DNA of 64,000 bases from Polyangium mundeleinium. GTDB taxonomy: Bacteria > Myxococcota_A > Polyangia > Polyangiales > Polyangiaceae. Positions 36,914 through 46,197 of the stretch are shown one piece after another. The position numbers were made by a program, and so were the translations under genes. The notes beneath the pieces are model-generated. The model was given only the letters and a program-made list of their open reading frames with translations. It was not told the DNA's origin and searched no databases. The stretch covers positions 6,356,501 through 6,420,500 of the forward strand of contig NZ_JAQNDO010000001.1 of NCBI RefSeq assembly GCF_028369105.1. The letters run 5' to 3'. The first letter of the stretch is position 1. Each line of letters opens with the position of its first letter.

Positions 36914-38205
36914 GTCACGGGAGCGGAGCAGCAAACCGTGACGGGCTCGAGCAGCACGAGCTCTCCTTCCGCGTTTCCGCCGCTCGGCGTGCACGTGCCC
37001 TTCGTGTACTCCAGGATTGCGGCCGATTTGCTGGAGAGCTGCGTGCCCGGCATGAGGTCCTTGCAGGGAGCGGTCATGCCGGTGGAGATGTTGGAGTCCT
37101 CCTCGACGACCGTGCACGCGGCGTCGCTGAACAGACGAAATTTCACGCTGCAAGTGCCGCCGCCCGGCTCGCCGCACTCGCATTCGGCGCAGGTACGTTT
37201 GTCATCCACGTACCCGTAGAGGAGCGTCTTCTCGCCCCAACCCTCCGGACACGCGTGGTCCCCCTCGCGGTACAAACAAGCGGAGAAGCTGGGTGGCTTC
37301 GGGACACAGACCTTCCCCTCGGCCTCGATGCAGTTTGGCAGGGCGCTTTCGCTCGTGCAGACTCGTCCGAGCGTGATCTCCGGTCCGCCATTCCGGGCCT
37401 TTGGAACCTTGGGCTCCGGATCTCCGATGTGGTGCGCTTGGCACGGCAGTTCCTCGATCACCGGGGGCGAGATCGTGATCGAGCGGACGCACGGAACACC
37501 GCCGCAGAGTTTGTCACCGAGGATCGACTTGTCGCCGTTGCAGGTCCCATCCCAGTTTGTCGGCGGGTCGAAGTTTGTCTTGACACCACCACCCGGGCAT
37601 GCTTGCGAGTCCACGGTCCACGTCTCTGGGAGCTTGCACGTCCCCTCGGGCGCATCGCACTTGCACGTGCCACACGAGGGCGGTGGCGGTGCGGTCCACC
37701 CCTCGAACGCGAGGATCGGCGTGTCCTCCGGGCACGAGGGGGCCTCGATGTCCCATCCCTGCCAGAAGCTCATCGGCCCTTTCCAGCTCGCGGGTCCCGG
37801 GGTCACGCACGTTCCGCCCGTGCAGAGGGAGGACATCGAGCCGTCGCTGCCCGCGTCCGTTCCGCCATCGAACTGGTCGCAGTAGTCCGGGAAGTCCCAC
37901 TGATCCGGGGGCACGCCGCGGGAACACCATACGGGGCTCGGGCACGGGCAGCACTCATAGGGGATGCCTTCGGGACAATCAGGTCGGCAGTAGTCGGGGA
38001 CGGTCACATCCTTCGGAAACCCGGCCGGGCACGCTTCGGGGGACGGGCAAATGCAACACTCCCGCGGGATGAGGAGGTTTCCGTCGTCGTCGATGGGGCA
38101 GTCGGCACCGACCGTTATACTGGAGACGACGCAGGCCGGGACGGCGAGCGCGGCAAGGCCAGCGCTGACTGCGAGCACGAACGCTGCACGTGCGAGACGA
38201 ACCAT
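36910..38205 (-). CDS. Cysteine-rich secreted lipoprotein, paralogue
   Basis: 431 residues. Signal peptide and lipobox (AGLAALAVPAC), then many Cys-rich segments (PRECCICPSPEACPAGFP, YECCPCPSPVWCSRG, CGTCKCDAPEGTC, CAECECGEPGGGTC). Same family as 8349-9503, with an extra Cys-rich N-terminal part of about 80 residues. The ATG at 38205 is the third in-frame Met and gives the best signal. It ends by overlapping the stop of the convergent outer-membrane gene. Probably surface-exposed and disulfide-rich. Function unknown. Confidence 0.72.
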   Translation of the reverse strand: MVRLARAAFVLAVSAGLAALAVPACVVSSITVGADCPIDDDGNLLIPRECCICPSPEACPAGFPKDVTVPDYCRPDCPEGIPYECCPCPSPVWCSRGVPPDQWDFPDYCDQFDGGTDAGSDGSMSSLCTGGTCVTPGPASWKGPMSFWQGWDIEAPSCPEDTPILAFEGWTAPPPPSCGTCKCDAPEGTCKLPETWTVDSQACPGGGVKTNFDPPTNWDGTCNGDKSILGDKLCGGVPCVRSITISPPVIEELPCQAHHIGDPEPKVPKARNGGPEITLGRVCTSESALPNCIEAEGKVCVPKPPSFSACLYREGDHACPEGWGEKTLLYGYVDDKRTCAECECGEPGGGTCSVKFRLFSDAACTVVEEDSNISTGMTAPCKDLMPGTQLSSKSAAILEYTKGTCTPSGGNAEGELVLLEPVTVCCSAPVT

Positions 38206-38348
38206 GGCGCAAGGGTACGCCATCCGAGCGTGGCGCGGCAAGGTCTACGGCGCGGATTCCGTGTCGTTGACGATGCGCGGGCAAACCCCGCGGGGGAAGG
38301 GACAAACCTTCAGGGCTACGGCAAGGGCAGCGCGGGTACATCGCGCGG

Positions 38349-38969
38349 GTGCCGGAGGGGTTGCCGCGGCTCAAGCCGATCGGGCAGTGCATTCTGGAGA
38401 TTCCGACCGACGAGGAGGTCGACCGGATCCTCGCGGCGGCGAGCGCGTCGCAGGGGTTGGCGTTCGGGTTGATGGCGTATGCCGGGCTGCGGCCGAATGA
38501 GGTGCGGGGGCTACGGCGGCGGGATGTGCGGCTCCGGTGGGAGGGAGGGGCGGTCGGCGGCGGGTTCGTGAGCGTGCGGGAGGGGCGGTCGTTCGGGGAG
38601 ACGCATACGCCAAAGACGGGGCAGCGGGAGGTGCCGGTGACGCCGGAGCTCGGGAGGTTGCTCGCGCCGGTGGAGGCGGGGGCGCGGGAGGAGCTCGTGG
38701 CGATGACGGCGCGTGGGAAGCCGTGGGGGCAGTCGGGGCTGGTGCAGGCGTTCGAGAGGGTGAGGGGCCGGGTGGGGCTGGAGGGGTGGTCGGTGTATTG
38801 CCTCCGGCATTATGCGATTACGTCGTGGCTGAGGGCTGGGGTGCCGATGCATGTGGTGCAGAGGATGGCGGGGCATAAGAATTTGGCGACGACGCAGCGG
38901 TATGTGCATCATCTGAAGGAGGACTTGGAGGAGGCGGGGAGGAGGATGGCGAGGGGAAGGGCCGGCTAG
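38349..38969 (+). pseudogene. Tyrosine recombinase fragment, no N-terminal domain
   Basis: 206 codons spanning the catalytic half of a phage/Xer-type integrase. First Arg in YAGLRPNEVRGLRRRDV; the HxxR motif reads YCLRHYAIT (first His replaced by Tyr); MAGHKNLATTQRYVHH carries the second His and the catalytic Tyr. The N-terminal core-binding domain is missing and no start or ribosome site is convincing (GTG or TTG only). It is unrelated in sequence to the integrase remnant at 26466. It likely marks an integration scar at the left end of the 38.3-41.9 kb accessory patch. Confidence 0.7.
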
Positions 38970-39060
38970 CAGCGCTTCAGCGTTCCCTTGAGAGAAACCT
39001 CCTGCGCGGCAGCTCGGGTAGGGTCTACCCTTCTTGTGTGCGTTCCGGTATGGTGGAGCC

Positions 39061-40050
39061 ATGCCGACCCCCCCTCCCGTCGCAGAAAACAGTCCTGCTC
39101 CTTTAACCGATTCACCCGTGCCGACCGGTGATGCCAACGGCCAGCGACACGTGGAGGTTACACCGAGTGCACCCACAGTCCCTTCGACTTCTGAAAAGCG
39201 CGAAGTCATCCCAGAGGCTCCGTCGCCGGTGCCGCCCTCGGGCCCCAAACAGACATCACACGAGGTCTCGATGGGATCCATAGAAAGTCTGCACCTGACT
39301 GCGGTCCTTCGGGATGTCACAAGACGAGTTGCCGCCATTGAAGATGCGCTCACCAAAAAGGTCGCTCCAGACACTAAGTCTGGCGCTTCGCTACTATTGG
39401 AATATCTCAAGGTGGTCTTCGGCGGGTGGCCAGCTCTCGGTTTCCTATTTCTTCTGCTGTTTTATACTCCTCTGCAAGCCGCATTGACGTCCATTCCCGA
39501 AAAGGTCCGAACCGCCGACGAAATTCATCTTGCTGGCGTCTCGCTGAAGTCTACAATCAAAAGTGTCGCGATAACGCAGGGAGTTGGCCCGCTGGCCGAC
39601 AAGCTCCCCCAGTTGTCTGGTGATGCAATAGAATTCCTCCTGCGAGCGCCCCGGGCTGAGCGAAGTCTGGTATCATTCACGCTGTCGCCAGACTCATCAA
39701 AATGGGCGGAGGTCCACTTCCCATCAGAGCGTTTTCTCAAAGCGCTGGCTCAATTGGAGGCTCTGGGGCTCGTGGAGCTTTTCGGCGGCTTTGGAAAGCG
39801 TGAGCGGCTTGATGGCGCGAAGCTGACTCAGCTCTCGGCAGACTTCAAGACCAAGCTGCCCGGTGTCGAGCAGTCAGTGCCAGGAAGCGACACTATCACG
39901 TGGAAGCTAGCCATGCCGATTCCGTACGCCGACGAAGCTGTGCCGGGGCTCACTTGGACACTTACCTCGTCCGGTGCGCAGACTGTGGACCTCATACTCA
40001 AGGCCGTATCGGCTGAGCTTGCCCGAGAATCGAACGTTGGTAAGAAGTAA
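39061..40050 (+). CDS. Single-pass membrane protein of unknown family
   Basis: 329 residues. Pro/Ser/Thr-rich cytoplasmic-type N-terminus (about 1-80), a short helix (LRDVTRRVAAIEDALTKKV), one transmembrane segment (WPALGFLFLLLFYTPLQAAL) and a 190-residue C-terminal domain with QGVGPLADKLPQLSGDAIEF and SERFLKALAQLEALGLVELF, the latter helix-turn-like. Base composition and codon use (frequent A/T third positions) differ sharply from neighbours, suggesting recent acquisition. I do not recognise the family. It lies after an integrase fragment, an arrangement usual for accessory or defence cargo. Confidence 0.65.
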   Translation: MPTPPPVAENSPAPLTDSPVPTGDANGQRHVEVTPSAPTVPSTSEKREVIPEAPSPVPPSGPKQTSHEVSMGSIESLHLTAVLRDVTRRVAAIEDALTKKVAPDTKSGASLLLEYLKVVFGGWPALGFLFLLLFYTPLQAALTSIPEKVRTADEIHLAGVSLKSTIKSVAITQGVGPLADKLPQLSGDAIEFLLRAPRAERSLVSFTLSPDSSKWAEVHFPSERFLKALAQLEALGLVELFGGFGKRERLDGAKLTQLSADFKTKLPGVEQSVPGSDTITWKLAMPIPYADEAVPGLTWTLTSSGAQTVDLILKAVSAELARESNVGKK

Positions 40051-40139
40051 GTGACGCGGAAGGCCTCGGCCTGACGGTGGTCGGTTGCGGGAAGGGGCCA
40101 TCCCAAGGGGGATAGCGACCACTTATCCCTATAAGCCGG

Positions 40140-40592
40140 CTACGCCCTGCCGCCACCTGTCCCGCGAAGGCCGGCTTCCAGCAAGTTCGGCAGCACCTTG
40201 AACACCCCCGGCTGATCCGGATCGTCCACGCGCGCCGTACGGGTCTCCAGCAGGAGATGCAGGTAGCCCTCGGCTCCGCCGGGCGGGCTGACCTCGAACC
40301 CGAGCGGCGTCCAGTGGTCGATGTCGCGCTGGGAGGCATACGGGAGGATGGCGACGGTGCAGCCTTGCGCCAGCGTGTCGCAGAGCCGGCCCACGAGGGC
40401 GAGGTCGATGTTGCGGCCCTCGTACGCGGGGTCGATGACGAGCTCGCTGATGTAGAGGGCGTCGTTGCCGCCGCCCTCCAGGTATTCGTCCTTGGGCCAG
40501 TCGTTCTCGAAGAAGATGTCGTGGAGCGCCTCGAGCTCGCCGCTGTCGGCGTCGAGCACGTCGAGGAGGGGTACGTTGAGGTGGGGCGACGC
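40140..40592 (-). pseudogene. GNAT-like protein, 5'-truncated
   Basis: About 150 codons (LLDVLDADSGELEALHDIFF, ALYISELVIDPAYEGRNIDL, ALVGRLCDTLAQGCTVAIL, DIDHWTPLGFEV) look like an N-acetyltransferase-type fold (beta strand ELVIDPAYEGRNID in the usual acetyl-CoA region), lacking its start. At 40592 the match changes abruptly to the lipoprotein remnant on the same strand, in another frame. A fusion scar, not a working gene. Confidence 0.55.
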
Positions 40593-40890
40593 TGCTGCCG
40601 TAAACCGTCCCCGAGGTTCGCAGCGGCGTGACGACCCCAGGCAACGACATGCCGCGGAGCGCATCCTCCATGCACGAAACGATCTCCCGCTCGCCGATCA
40701 TCGACTCCCGGACCCTGGCCTTGTCGACCCGACCATCCGCCCTCAGGTCGACGTCGAACATGATGGCGTAGTGCGTGTCCGTCCGCCCTCGAACCGCGCC
40801 GCCTCCCTTCGGAAGCGACGGGCTCGGGGCCTTGACCACCTCGGGCGCGGTCGTCTTGGGCTTGGGTGCAAAGCTTTCTGCTCCATGGCG
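40590..40890 (-). pseudogene. Remnant of AgmX-like lipoprotein gene
   Basis: About 300 bases closely matching the middle of the lipoprotein gene at 80-823: DTHYAIMFDVDLRADGRVDK, ESMIGEREIVSCMEDALRGM, SLPGVVTPLR. The signal peptide side is replaced by unrelated sequence and then the 43-bp repeat; the Cys-rich side is replaced by the GNAT fragment. Both ends are therefore rearranged. Confidence 0.65.
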
Positions 40891-40915
40891 TGCCCTCACT
40901 TGTCGCCGTTCCTCT

Positions 40916-41281
40916 GGACTCCGATCACGGGCTCGCCGACCCCGATGTCGAAGAGGGGGGACTCCGATCACAGACTCGCCGACCCCGATGTCGAAGAGGG
41001 GGGACTCCGATCACAGACTCGCCGACCCCGATGTCGAAGAGGGAGCACTCCGATCACAGACTCGCCGACCCCGATGTCGAAGAGGGGGGACTCCGATCAC
41101 AGACTCGCCGACCCCGATATCAAAGAGGGGGGACTCCGATCACAGACTCGCCGACCCCGATGTCAAAGAGGGGGGACTCCGATCACGGACTCGCCGACCC
41201 CGATGTCAAAGAGGGGGGACTCCGATCACGGACTCGCCGACCCCGATGTCAAAGAGGGGGGATTCCGATCACGGACTCGCC
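40916..41281. repeat. 43-bp tandem repeat, 8.5 units
   Basis: Eight full units and a half unit start at 40916, 40959, 41002, 41045, 41088, 41131, 41174, 41217 and 41260, exactly 43 bases apart with few substitutions. Core text GGACTCCGATCACAGACTCG, CCGACCCCGATGTCGAAGAG. There are no spacers. As 43 is not a multiple of three, all three forward frames stay open across it and read the same peptides in rotation. A minisatellite, not coding as far as can be judged. Confidence 0.9.
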
Positions 41282-41362
41282 GGTGCCGCCGGTGTCGTGA
41301 CGCGACCGGTTGTGAGAGGATCGACGCACGATGAGCCGAATCTGTACGGAGGAGAACTCCAG

Positions 41363-41701
41363 ATGCGCAGCGTGACCTACTCGATGGCCGTGTCGCTGGA
41401 CGGCTACGTCGTCGGGCCGGACGGGTCCTTCAACTGGATGGCACCGGACGAGGAGGTCTTTCACCTGGCCACCGACGAGGTACGCAAGGTCGGAGTCCAT
41501 CTGCTTGGACGACGGCTGTACGAAGCCATGCGGTACTGGGAGACCGTCGACCAGAGCCCGTCGCTCGACGACTCGACGCTCGAATTCGCCACGATCTGGA
41601 GGGCGCTCCCGAAGGTCGTGTTCTCCACCACGCGCCTCCTGTCTGGTCACAACAGGCCCACGGCTCGAAGCTCCTGGCCTTCGGCTTGCTGGATGGGCTG
41701 A
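41363..41701 (+). pseudogene. Dihydrofolate reductase-like (RibD C-terminal) protein, 3'-truncated
   Basis: 112 codons. The first about 92 match the RibD C-terminal/DHFR-like family (SMAVSLDGYVVGPDGSFNW, HLLGRRLYEAMRYWE, IWRALPKVVFSTTRL); members are normally about 180 residues, so half the fold is missing. The last 20 residues are out of register. GGAGGAG nine bases before the ATG is a good ribosome site. Probably broken when the downstream remnant was joined at about 41650. Confidence 0.65.
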
Positions 41702-41850
41702 TCGTGAGCCTCGCACGCACGGCGCGGGAAGCCGCAGACGTGGCGGCGCGGGAGCTCGGGGAGCCGGCGATTGCGACCGCGTTCGAGCTGTCGGGGCTTT
41801 ACAAGCGGCGGGCGAAGAAGAAGGTCGAGGCGCCGGCGCAGGACGGCTGA
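41658..41850 (+). pseudogene. C-terminal remnant of unidentified gene
   Basis: An open frame of 64 codons without a start reads HGSKLLAFGLLDGLIVSLA, REAADVAARELGEPAIATAF, ELSGLYKRRAKKKVEAPAQ and a stop. It overlaps the end of the DHFR-like frame in another register. Helical and basic at the end; family unknown. Confidence 0.3.
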
Positions 41851-41873
41851 GCGGCGAGGGTAGGGCGGCGCGA

Positions 41874-44729
41874 TTACCGCGCCGCCACGATCCGAAAGAT
41901 CCCACCGGGACCCACCACCCATCCAGGCTTCGCCCCCGGCGCGATTACCGCCGCGAGCGCCGCCTCTGACCCGACAGCGCCCGTGTCCACGCGGCGCAGC
42001 GCCTTGCCGTCCCAGTGCAGGAGCGTCGAGCCGTCGCCCACGATCCAAACGTCGTTCGGCCCGGTCGCCGCCACGCCGCGCAGGAGCACCGGGTGCCGCG
42101 CGCCGCCCTCATGCCCGAGGTGGAACGCCTCCACCGTGCTCGCTTTTGCATGCAGCACCGAGCCGCCGAGGCCCACCGCCCACGCCTCGCCAGGCCCGAC
42201 GGCCGCCACGGAGAGCAGCGCCCCGTCGGGCCCGCGGTGGCGCGTGAAGGCGCGGCCGTCGAACCGGACGAGCGTGCCCTCACCCTCGGGCGACACGCGG
42301 CCCGCGACCATGACGGTCGTGAGGCCGCCGGCGAACCATACGTCGTCGGCGGCGCGGGCCGCCACGTCGGCGTAGGCCGCCGGCGGGAGGCCCGTCACGA
42401 GGCGGACGCCGCGCGGGCCCCAGGTCATCGCGTGCGGGAGGTCGCCGTCGGCCGCGGAGACGGTCCAGATCGCGCCGGACGGCGCGGCGGCGACGGCGAG
42501 CAGGTCCGGCAGGGGCATGGGCTCGGGAGCCGCGCGGCCGCCCTGGAGCCGCAGAAAGCCCTCCGCCGCGAGCGCCGCGCCCTCGCCCGCGGCGACCGGC
42601 GCGAGGCAGTGCTGGCAGCCGAACGTCTTCGGCGTGCGCTCGGTGCATTGCGCGCAGAGGTTGCAGTCCGGCTCGGGCGCGTACCAGCAGTAGAAGGGCT
42701 CGGGTTTGGGCGCCTGGTAGAGCAGGCGCGCGCGGGCGCCGTCGTATTCGACGATCCGCGCGCCTTCGTGCAGCCAGACGACCCCGCCCGGGCCCTCGAC
42801 GACGCCGATGGCCGTGCGGAGCGGCCGCTGGCCGTCGAGGTCCAGCACCACGCGCTCCAGGCGGTACGATGGATCGACGCCCGCGACGGGGAGCACGACG
42901 CTCGGCGCGGCGGCCGGCGGAGGGGGCGCGGCCGTGCCTTCGAGATCGGCCGCGGCCCCCGGCTCGGGCGTGACGTGCCAGAGGCCGGCCTCGCCGAACA
43001 CCCACACGTCGCCGCGGCCGCTCCCGGTGACGGTGAGCTTCTCCGTCGGGTCGATCCCGAGGATACGCCACCAGCGCGCGCCGTCGAAGTGCGCGACGCC
43101 GCCGAGGAAACCCGTCGTCCAGACGTCGTCGCGGCCGCTGGCCCACGTGGACAAGGCCGGGAGGGGGCTCTCGGGCGGCTCGACGTCGGCGCCTTCACCG
43201 TGCGCGAGCGCGGAGGCCTCGAGGAGCGCGTCCTCCGGGACGACCCTGGGCGTGACGCCGCGGCCGAACTCGACGCAGACCTCGGGTTCGCTGGTGCAGA
43301 GGACCTCGCGACCGCCCGCGCCGGCCCCATGAAACAACTTCGTCCCGTATTCGATCTCGATCCCCGCGAACGTCGCGCGGAGCTCGCGTCGCTCGCGGTA
43401 GCCCGCGCCATCACGCTCGAGCACGCACGGGCGCACCGCGCCGCCCACGCGCACGCCGAGCACGAGCAGCGCGCCCGCCGGGCTGCGCGAGAGGCCGAGG
43501 GCGATGAACTTGCTCGGGCGCGCCGGCGCGCCTTCGGCGAAGACTTCCTTGGGGAACGACATCGACGGCACGCCGAGGTCGGACCAGGCCTTGCCGTCAT
43601 AGTGAAAGAGCCGGCCGTCCTCGCTGGCCGGGCCCTTCTCGGCACGGCCGAGCAGCCATACGTCCCGGGGCCCTCTCACGACGAGGGATTGTACGTGGTG
43701 AAAAGGTTCGGTGGCGTCGAGGCCCTCGCGCGCCGCTCGATGGGCCAACGTTGGCTTCCAGGGCAGCGGCGCGCTCGGGTCTGCGTCACCGGCCCCTTTG
43801 CCTTTCCGTTTTTCGAGGACCCGCACGCCCGGGGGAGGCTCCGCTTTCACGCCCTCCCGCACGACGCCGCGGTCCACGGCCACGGCCCCTTCGCTCGTGC
43901 GCACGAGGAAACCACCGCCCGCTTGCGCGTCGATGCGGTCGACGGCGCCGCGCACGCCGAGCTGGTAGAGGGGTTTGCCCTCGGCGGAGAGCGCGACGAG
44001 TGAGCCGTCGGAGGCGCCGGTGAGCACCGTGCCGTCGATCGCGACCGCGACCTTGCGGTACGCGTCCGACGACGGCGAAAGCGAAGGGAAGCGGCGAACG
44101 CGCACGCTCCACGCGGGCTCGCCTTCCGCTCCGATCCGGGCCACGTGGTCCTCGCCCACGACAGCCACGACGCCGCCGCGCGCGTCGGCCCCGGAGAGGT
44201 CGGGCAGCGGGCGCTCGTTCAGGGGGGTTCCATCGGCCGGATCGAGCTCGCGCAGGCGCTGTTTTCCCTTGGCCTGCGAGAGGTCGAACACGAACAGGCG
44301 AGGGGCGCCCTTCCCGGACGCCGTGGGTTTCGTCCCCGCGGGGTCGTGGAGGAAGAGGCGCCAGGTGAAGCTGCTGCTTTCGAGCGGCGTCCTCCAGGCC
44401 TCGTGGCCTTGCGCGTCGATGCGGACGGCGACGGCCTTGGCGGAGAAATTCGGCCCGGGCACCCTCACGACGGCGAAGGCACCGCCGTCCGGCGCGCCCA
44501 GCACCGCGGTGACCTCGTCGAGCGGCACCTCGTACAGCTTGCCGCCGTCGGGGCCGTACCCGAGGAGCACCGTTTTTCGATCGGTGCCCGTGAGCTCGAT
44601 CCACGGCAAGCGTGGGGCGGCCACGGGGGCGGCCACGGGCGCGGGCACCGGCGCGGGCGCAGGCGGGGGAGGCGGCGGCGCGGCGCTGCACGCGCTCGCG
44701 AGGAGAAGGGGGACGAGCACGCGTCTCAC
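41874..44729 (-). CDS. Large beta-propeller lipoprotein
   Basis: 951 residues. GTG start overlapping the upstream stop (GTGA), GGGAGGG eight bases before it, signal and lipobox (VPLLLASACS), then a Pro/Ala linker. The body is made of repeated propeller-blade motifs: RDVWLLGRAEKG, DDVWTTGFLGG, GDVWVFGEAGLWH, DDVWFAGGLTT, NDVWIVGDGSTLLHWDGKAL, each followed by a DG-x-W/A-like strand. A CxxC-rich insert (YAPEPDCNLCAQCTERTPKT) is present. Likely an outer-surface ligand-binding or scaffold protein. Second gene of a two-gene leftward operon with a related lipoprotein at 44726. Confidence 0.75.
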   Translation of the reverse strand: MRRVLVPLLLASACSAAPPPPPPAPAPVPAPVAAPVAAPRLPWIELTGTDRKTVLLGYGPDGGKLYEVPLDEVTAVLGAPDGGAFAVVRVPGPNFSAKAVAVRIDAQGHEAWRTPLESSSFTWRLFLHDPAGTKPTASGKGAPRLFVFDLSQAKGKQRLRELDPADGTPLNERPLPDLSGADARGGVVAVVGEDHVARIGAEGEPAWSVRVRRFPSLSPSSDAYRKVAVAIDGTVLTGASDGSLVALSAEGKPLYQLGVRGAVDRIDAQAGGGFLVRTSEGAVAVDRGVVREGVKAEPPPGVRVLEKRKGKGAGDADPSAPLPWKPTLAHRAAREGLDATEPFHHVQSLVVRGPRDVWLLGRAEKGPASEDGRLFHYDGKAWSDLGVPSMSFPKEVFAEGAPARPSKFIALGLSRSPAGALLVLGVRVGGAVRPCVLERDGAGYRERRELRATFAGIEIEYGTKLFHGAGAGGREVLCTSEPEVCVEFGRGVTPRVVPEDALLEASALAHGEGADVEPPESPLPALSTWASGRDDVWTTGFLGGVAHFDGARWWRILGIDPTEKLTVTGSGRGDVWVFGEAGLWHVTPEPGAAADLEGTAAPPPPAAAPSVVLPVAGVDPSYRLERVVLDLDGQRPLRTAIGVVEGPGGVVWLHEGARIVEYDGARARLLYQAPKPEPFYCWYAPEPDCNLCAQCTERTPKTFGCQHCLAPVAAGEGAALAAEGFLRLQGGRAAPEPMPLPDLLAVAAAPSGAIWTVSAADGDLPHAMTWGPRGVRLVTGLPPAAYADVAARAADDVWFAGGLTTVMVAGRVSPEGEGTLVRFDGRAFTRHRGPDGALLSVAAVGPGEAWAVGLGGSVLHAKASTVEAFHLGHEGGARHPVLLRGVAATGPNDVWIVGDGSTLLHWDGKALRRVDTGAVGSEAALAAVIAPGAKPGWVVGPGGIFRIVAAR

Positions 44730-46042
44730 AGGTTTTTCCCTCCCGACACGCGGAACACGGCGCCCGCGTACACGTCCTCTTCGTCGCTGTCCTTGGCTTT
44801 TTTCAGCACGACCGATTGGTCGGAGCCCACGGCCCAGAGCTCGCCCGAGGGGCCACGCCACACGTTCTGGATGGCGAGCGGCGGCGCGGCGCGGCGGAGC
44901 GCGGCGCCATCCCAGTGGTAGAGCGCCTTCGGGCCCCATAACCAAAAATCGCGTCCGTCGCCCCGCACGGACGTGGCGCCGGGCGTCTCGAAGCGCTGCC
45001 CGCCGCCCTTGCCGAGGTCCCAGCGGAGGAGCTCCTCGTGGTTCTCTTCGACCGCGCCGAGGGCCCACACCGCGTCGTTCGGGTCGAGCCAGAGCTCGTT
45101 CATGGACGTGAGCCCCGAGGGCCACGGCGCCCAGGCAAGGCCATTGCCCCGCCACACGATGCCGTCGTACGTCCAGAGCCAGAGATCCCCGGGCGAACGC
45201 GCCGCGATCTCCGCGCCGGCCGAATACCCTTGGTGCACGTCCTCGGGCAGGGGCAAGCGGCGGCCGTCGACGAGGAGCAGGGTCCCGCCGTACCGATTGA
45301 CGAGCACGGCGGGGCCTTCGAGGCGAAGCGAGGCGCCGTCGACGGTGAGCTCGCGGGCGCCCGGGCCGTCGCCTCGCCCGGCCGAGCCGGGGTACACGAG
45401 GTCCTCGGACCCTTGCTCGCACGACCAGCGCCCGTTCTTGCCGAGCCGCGACTCCACCATGCTCGCGCGCATGCCGCCGGTCTCGATGAGGGCGCGGACG
45501 ATCACGTCGGCAGGCGTGACCCGGATCGAGGACCACGTGACCGGGAGCGCGCAGCTCGGGCCGAAGGGCTGGCAGCGCTCGACCGCCTGCTTGGTGCACA
45601 TCGCGGGTTGCTTCGCGCAGTCGACGAGCGTGCCGCAGCAGCTATCGGTGAAACATCGGGGCGCGCCCCGATCGGCGAGGCGCGCGCCGTCCCATCGAAA
45701 GACGCGGCCGTCGCCCGCGAGCATCCACACGTCGCGCTCGTCACGCCCGGCCGCGTCGACGATCGTGGGGGTTTTGGGCGGCAGCGCCACGGGCTCGAAT
45801 CGGCCCGCGAACGCGGAGATCACGCCCGCGGACAGGTCGCGGGGGAGGGCAGGGAGCTCGTCGTCGTCGAGGAGGCTCGCGCCTTTGGGCGCGGCGTTTG
45901 GCGCTTCGGCTTTGGGTTCGGGCTTGGGCGCGGCACGCTCCACCGGGGCAGGGAGGGGCGGGCCGCTGCACGCGAAGAGCGAGACCAGGAGGGAAGGGGC
46001 GAGGGCGCGCGCCGGGGGCGTCGGACCAAAGGGATTGGCCAT
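44726..46042 (-). CDS. Propeller-repeat lipoprotein
   Basis: 438 residues, paralogous to the following gene. Signal and lipobox (LLVSLFACSG), Pro/Lys/Ala linker, then blade-like repeats (RDVWMLAGDGRVFRWDGARL, GDLWLWTYDGIVWRG, NDAVWALGAVEENHEELL, GRDFWLWGPKALYHWDGAAL, GELWAVGSDQSVVLK). A CFTDSCCGTLVDC segment with several Cys lies at about 125-165. The ATG at 46042 lacks a visible ribosome site. It diverges from the GH3 gene over about 155 bases and precedes the larger propeller gene with a GTGA overlap. Surface location inferred. Confidence 0.72.
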   Translation of the reverse strand: MANPFGPTPPARALAPSLLVSLFACSGPPLPAPVERAAPKPEPKAEAPNAAPKGASLLDDDELPALPRDLSAGVISAFAGRFEPVALPPKTPTIVDAAGRDERDVWMLAGDGRVFRWDGARLADRGAPRCFTDSCCGTLVDCAKQPAMCTKQAVERCQPFGPSCALPVTWSSIRVTPADVIVRALIETGGMRASMVESRLGKNGRWSCEQGSEDLVYPGSAGRGDGPGARELTVDGASLRLEGPAVLVNRYGGTLLLVDGRRLPLPEDVHQGYSAGAEIAARSPGDLWLWTYDGIVWRGNGLAWAPWPSGLTSMNELWLDPNDAVWALGAVEENHEELLRWDLGKGGGQRFETPGATSVRGDGRDFWLWGPKALYHWDGAALRRAAPPLAIQNVWRGPSGELWAVGSDQSVVLKKAKDSDEEDVYAGAVFRVSGGKNL

Positions 46043-46197
46043 GGGCAAAGAAGGAAGGTCGACGATCCACGAAGTTTCGTCAATGCGCTCGTGAGGCCCC
46101 TCCGGCGCGAGGCATTTACGTCCGACCGGGCGCGAGCCATGACCATGCGTGGTGGAGTATCGAGGCCCGGCGCCGGAGAACGGGCAAGGGGGGCGAC

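Noticed and set aside
40916-41281. Possible CRISPR array
   Set aside because: Units are contiguous with no spacers, and no cas genes are present.
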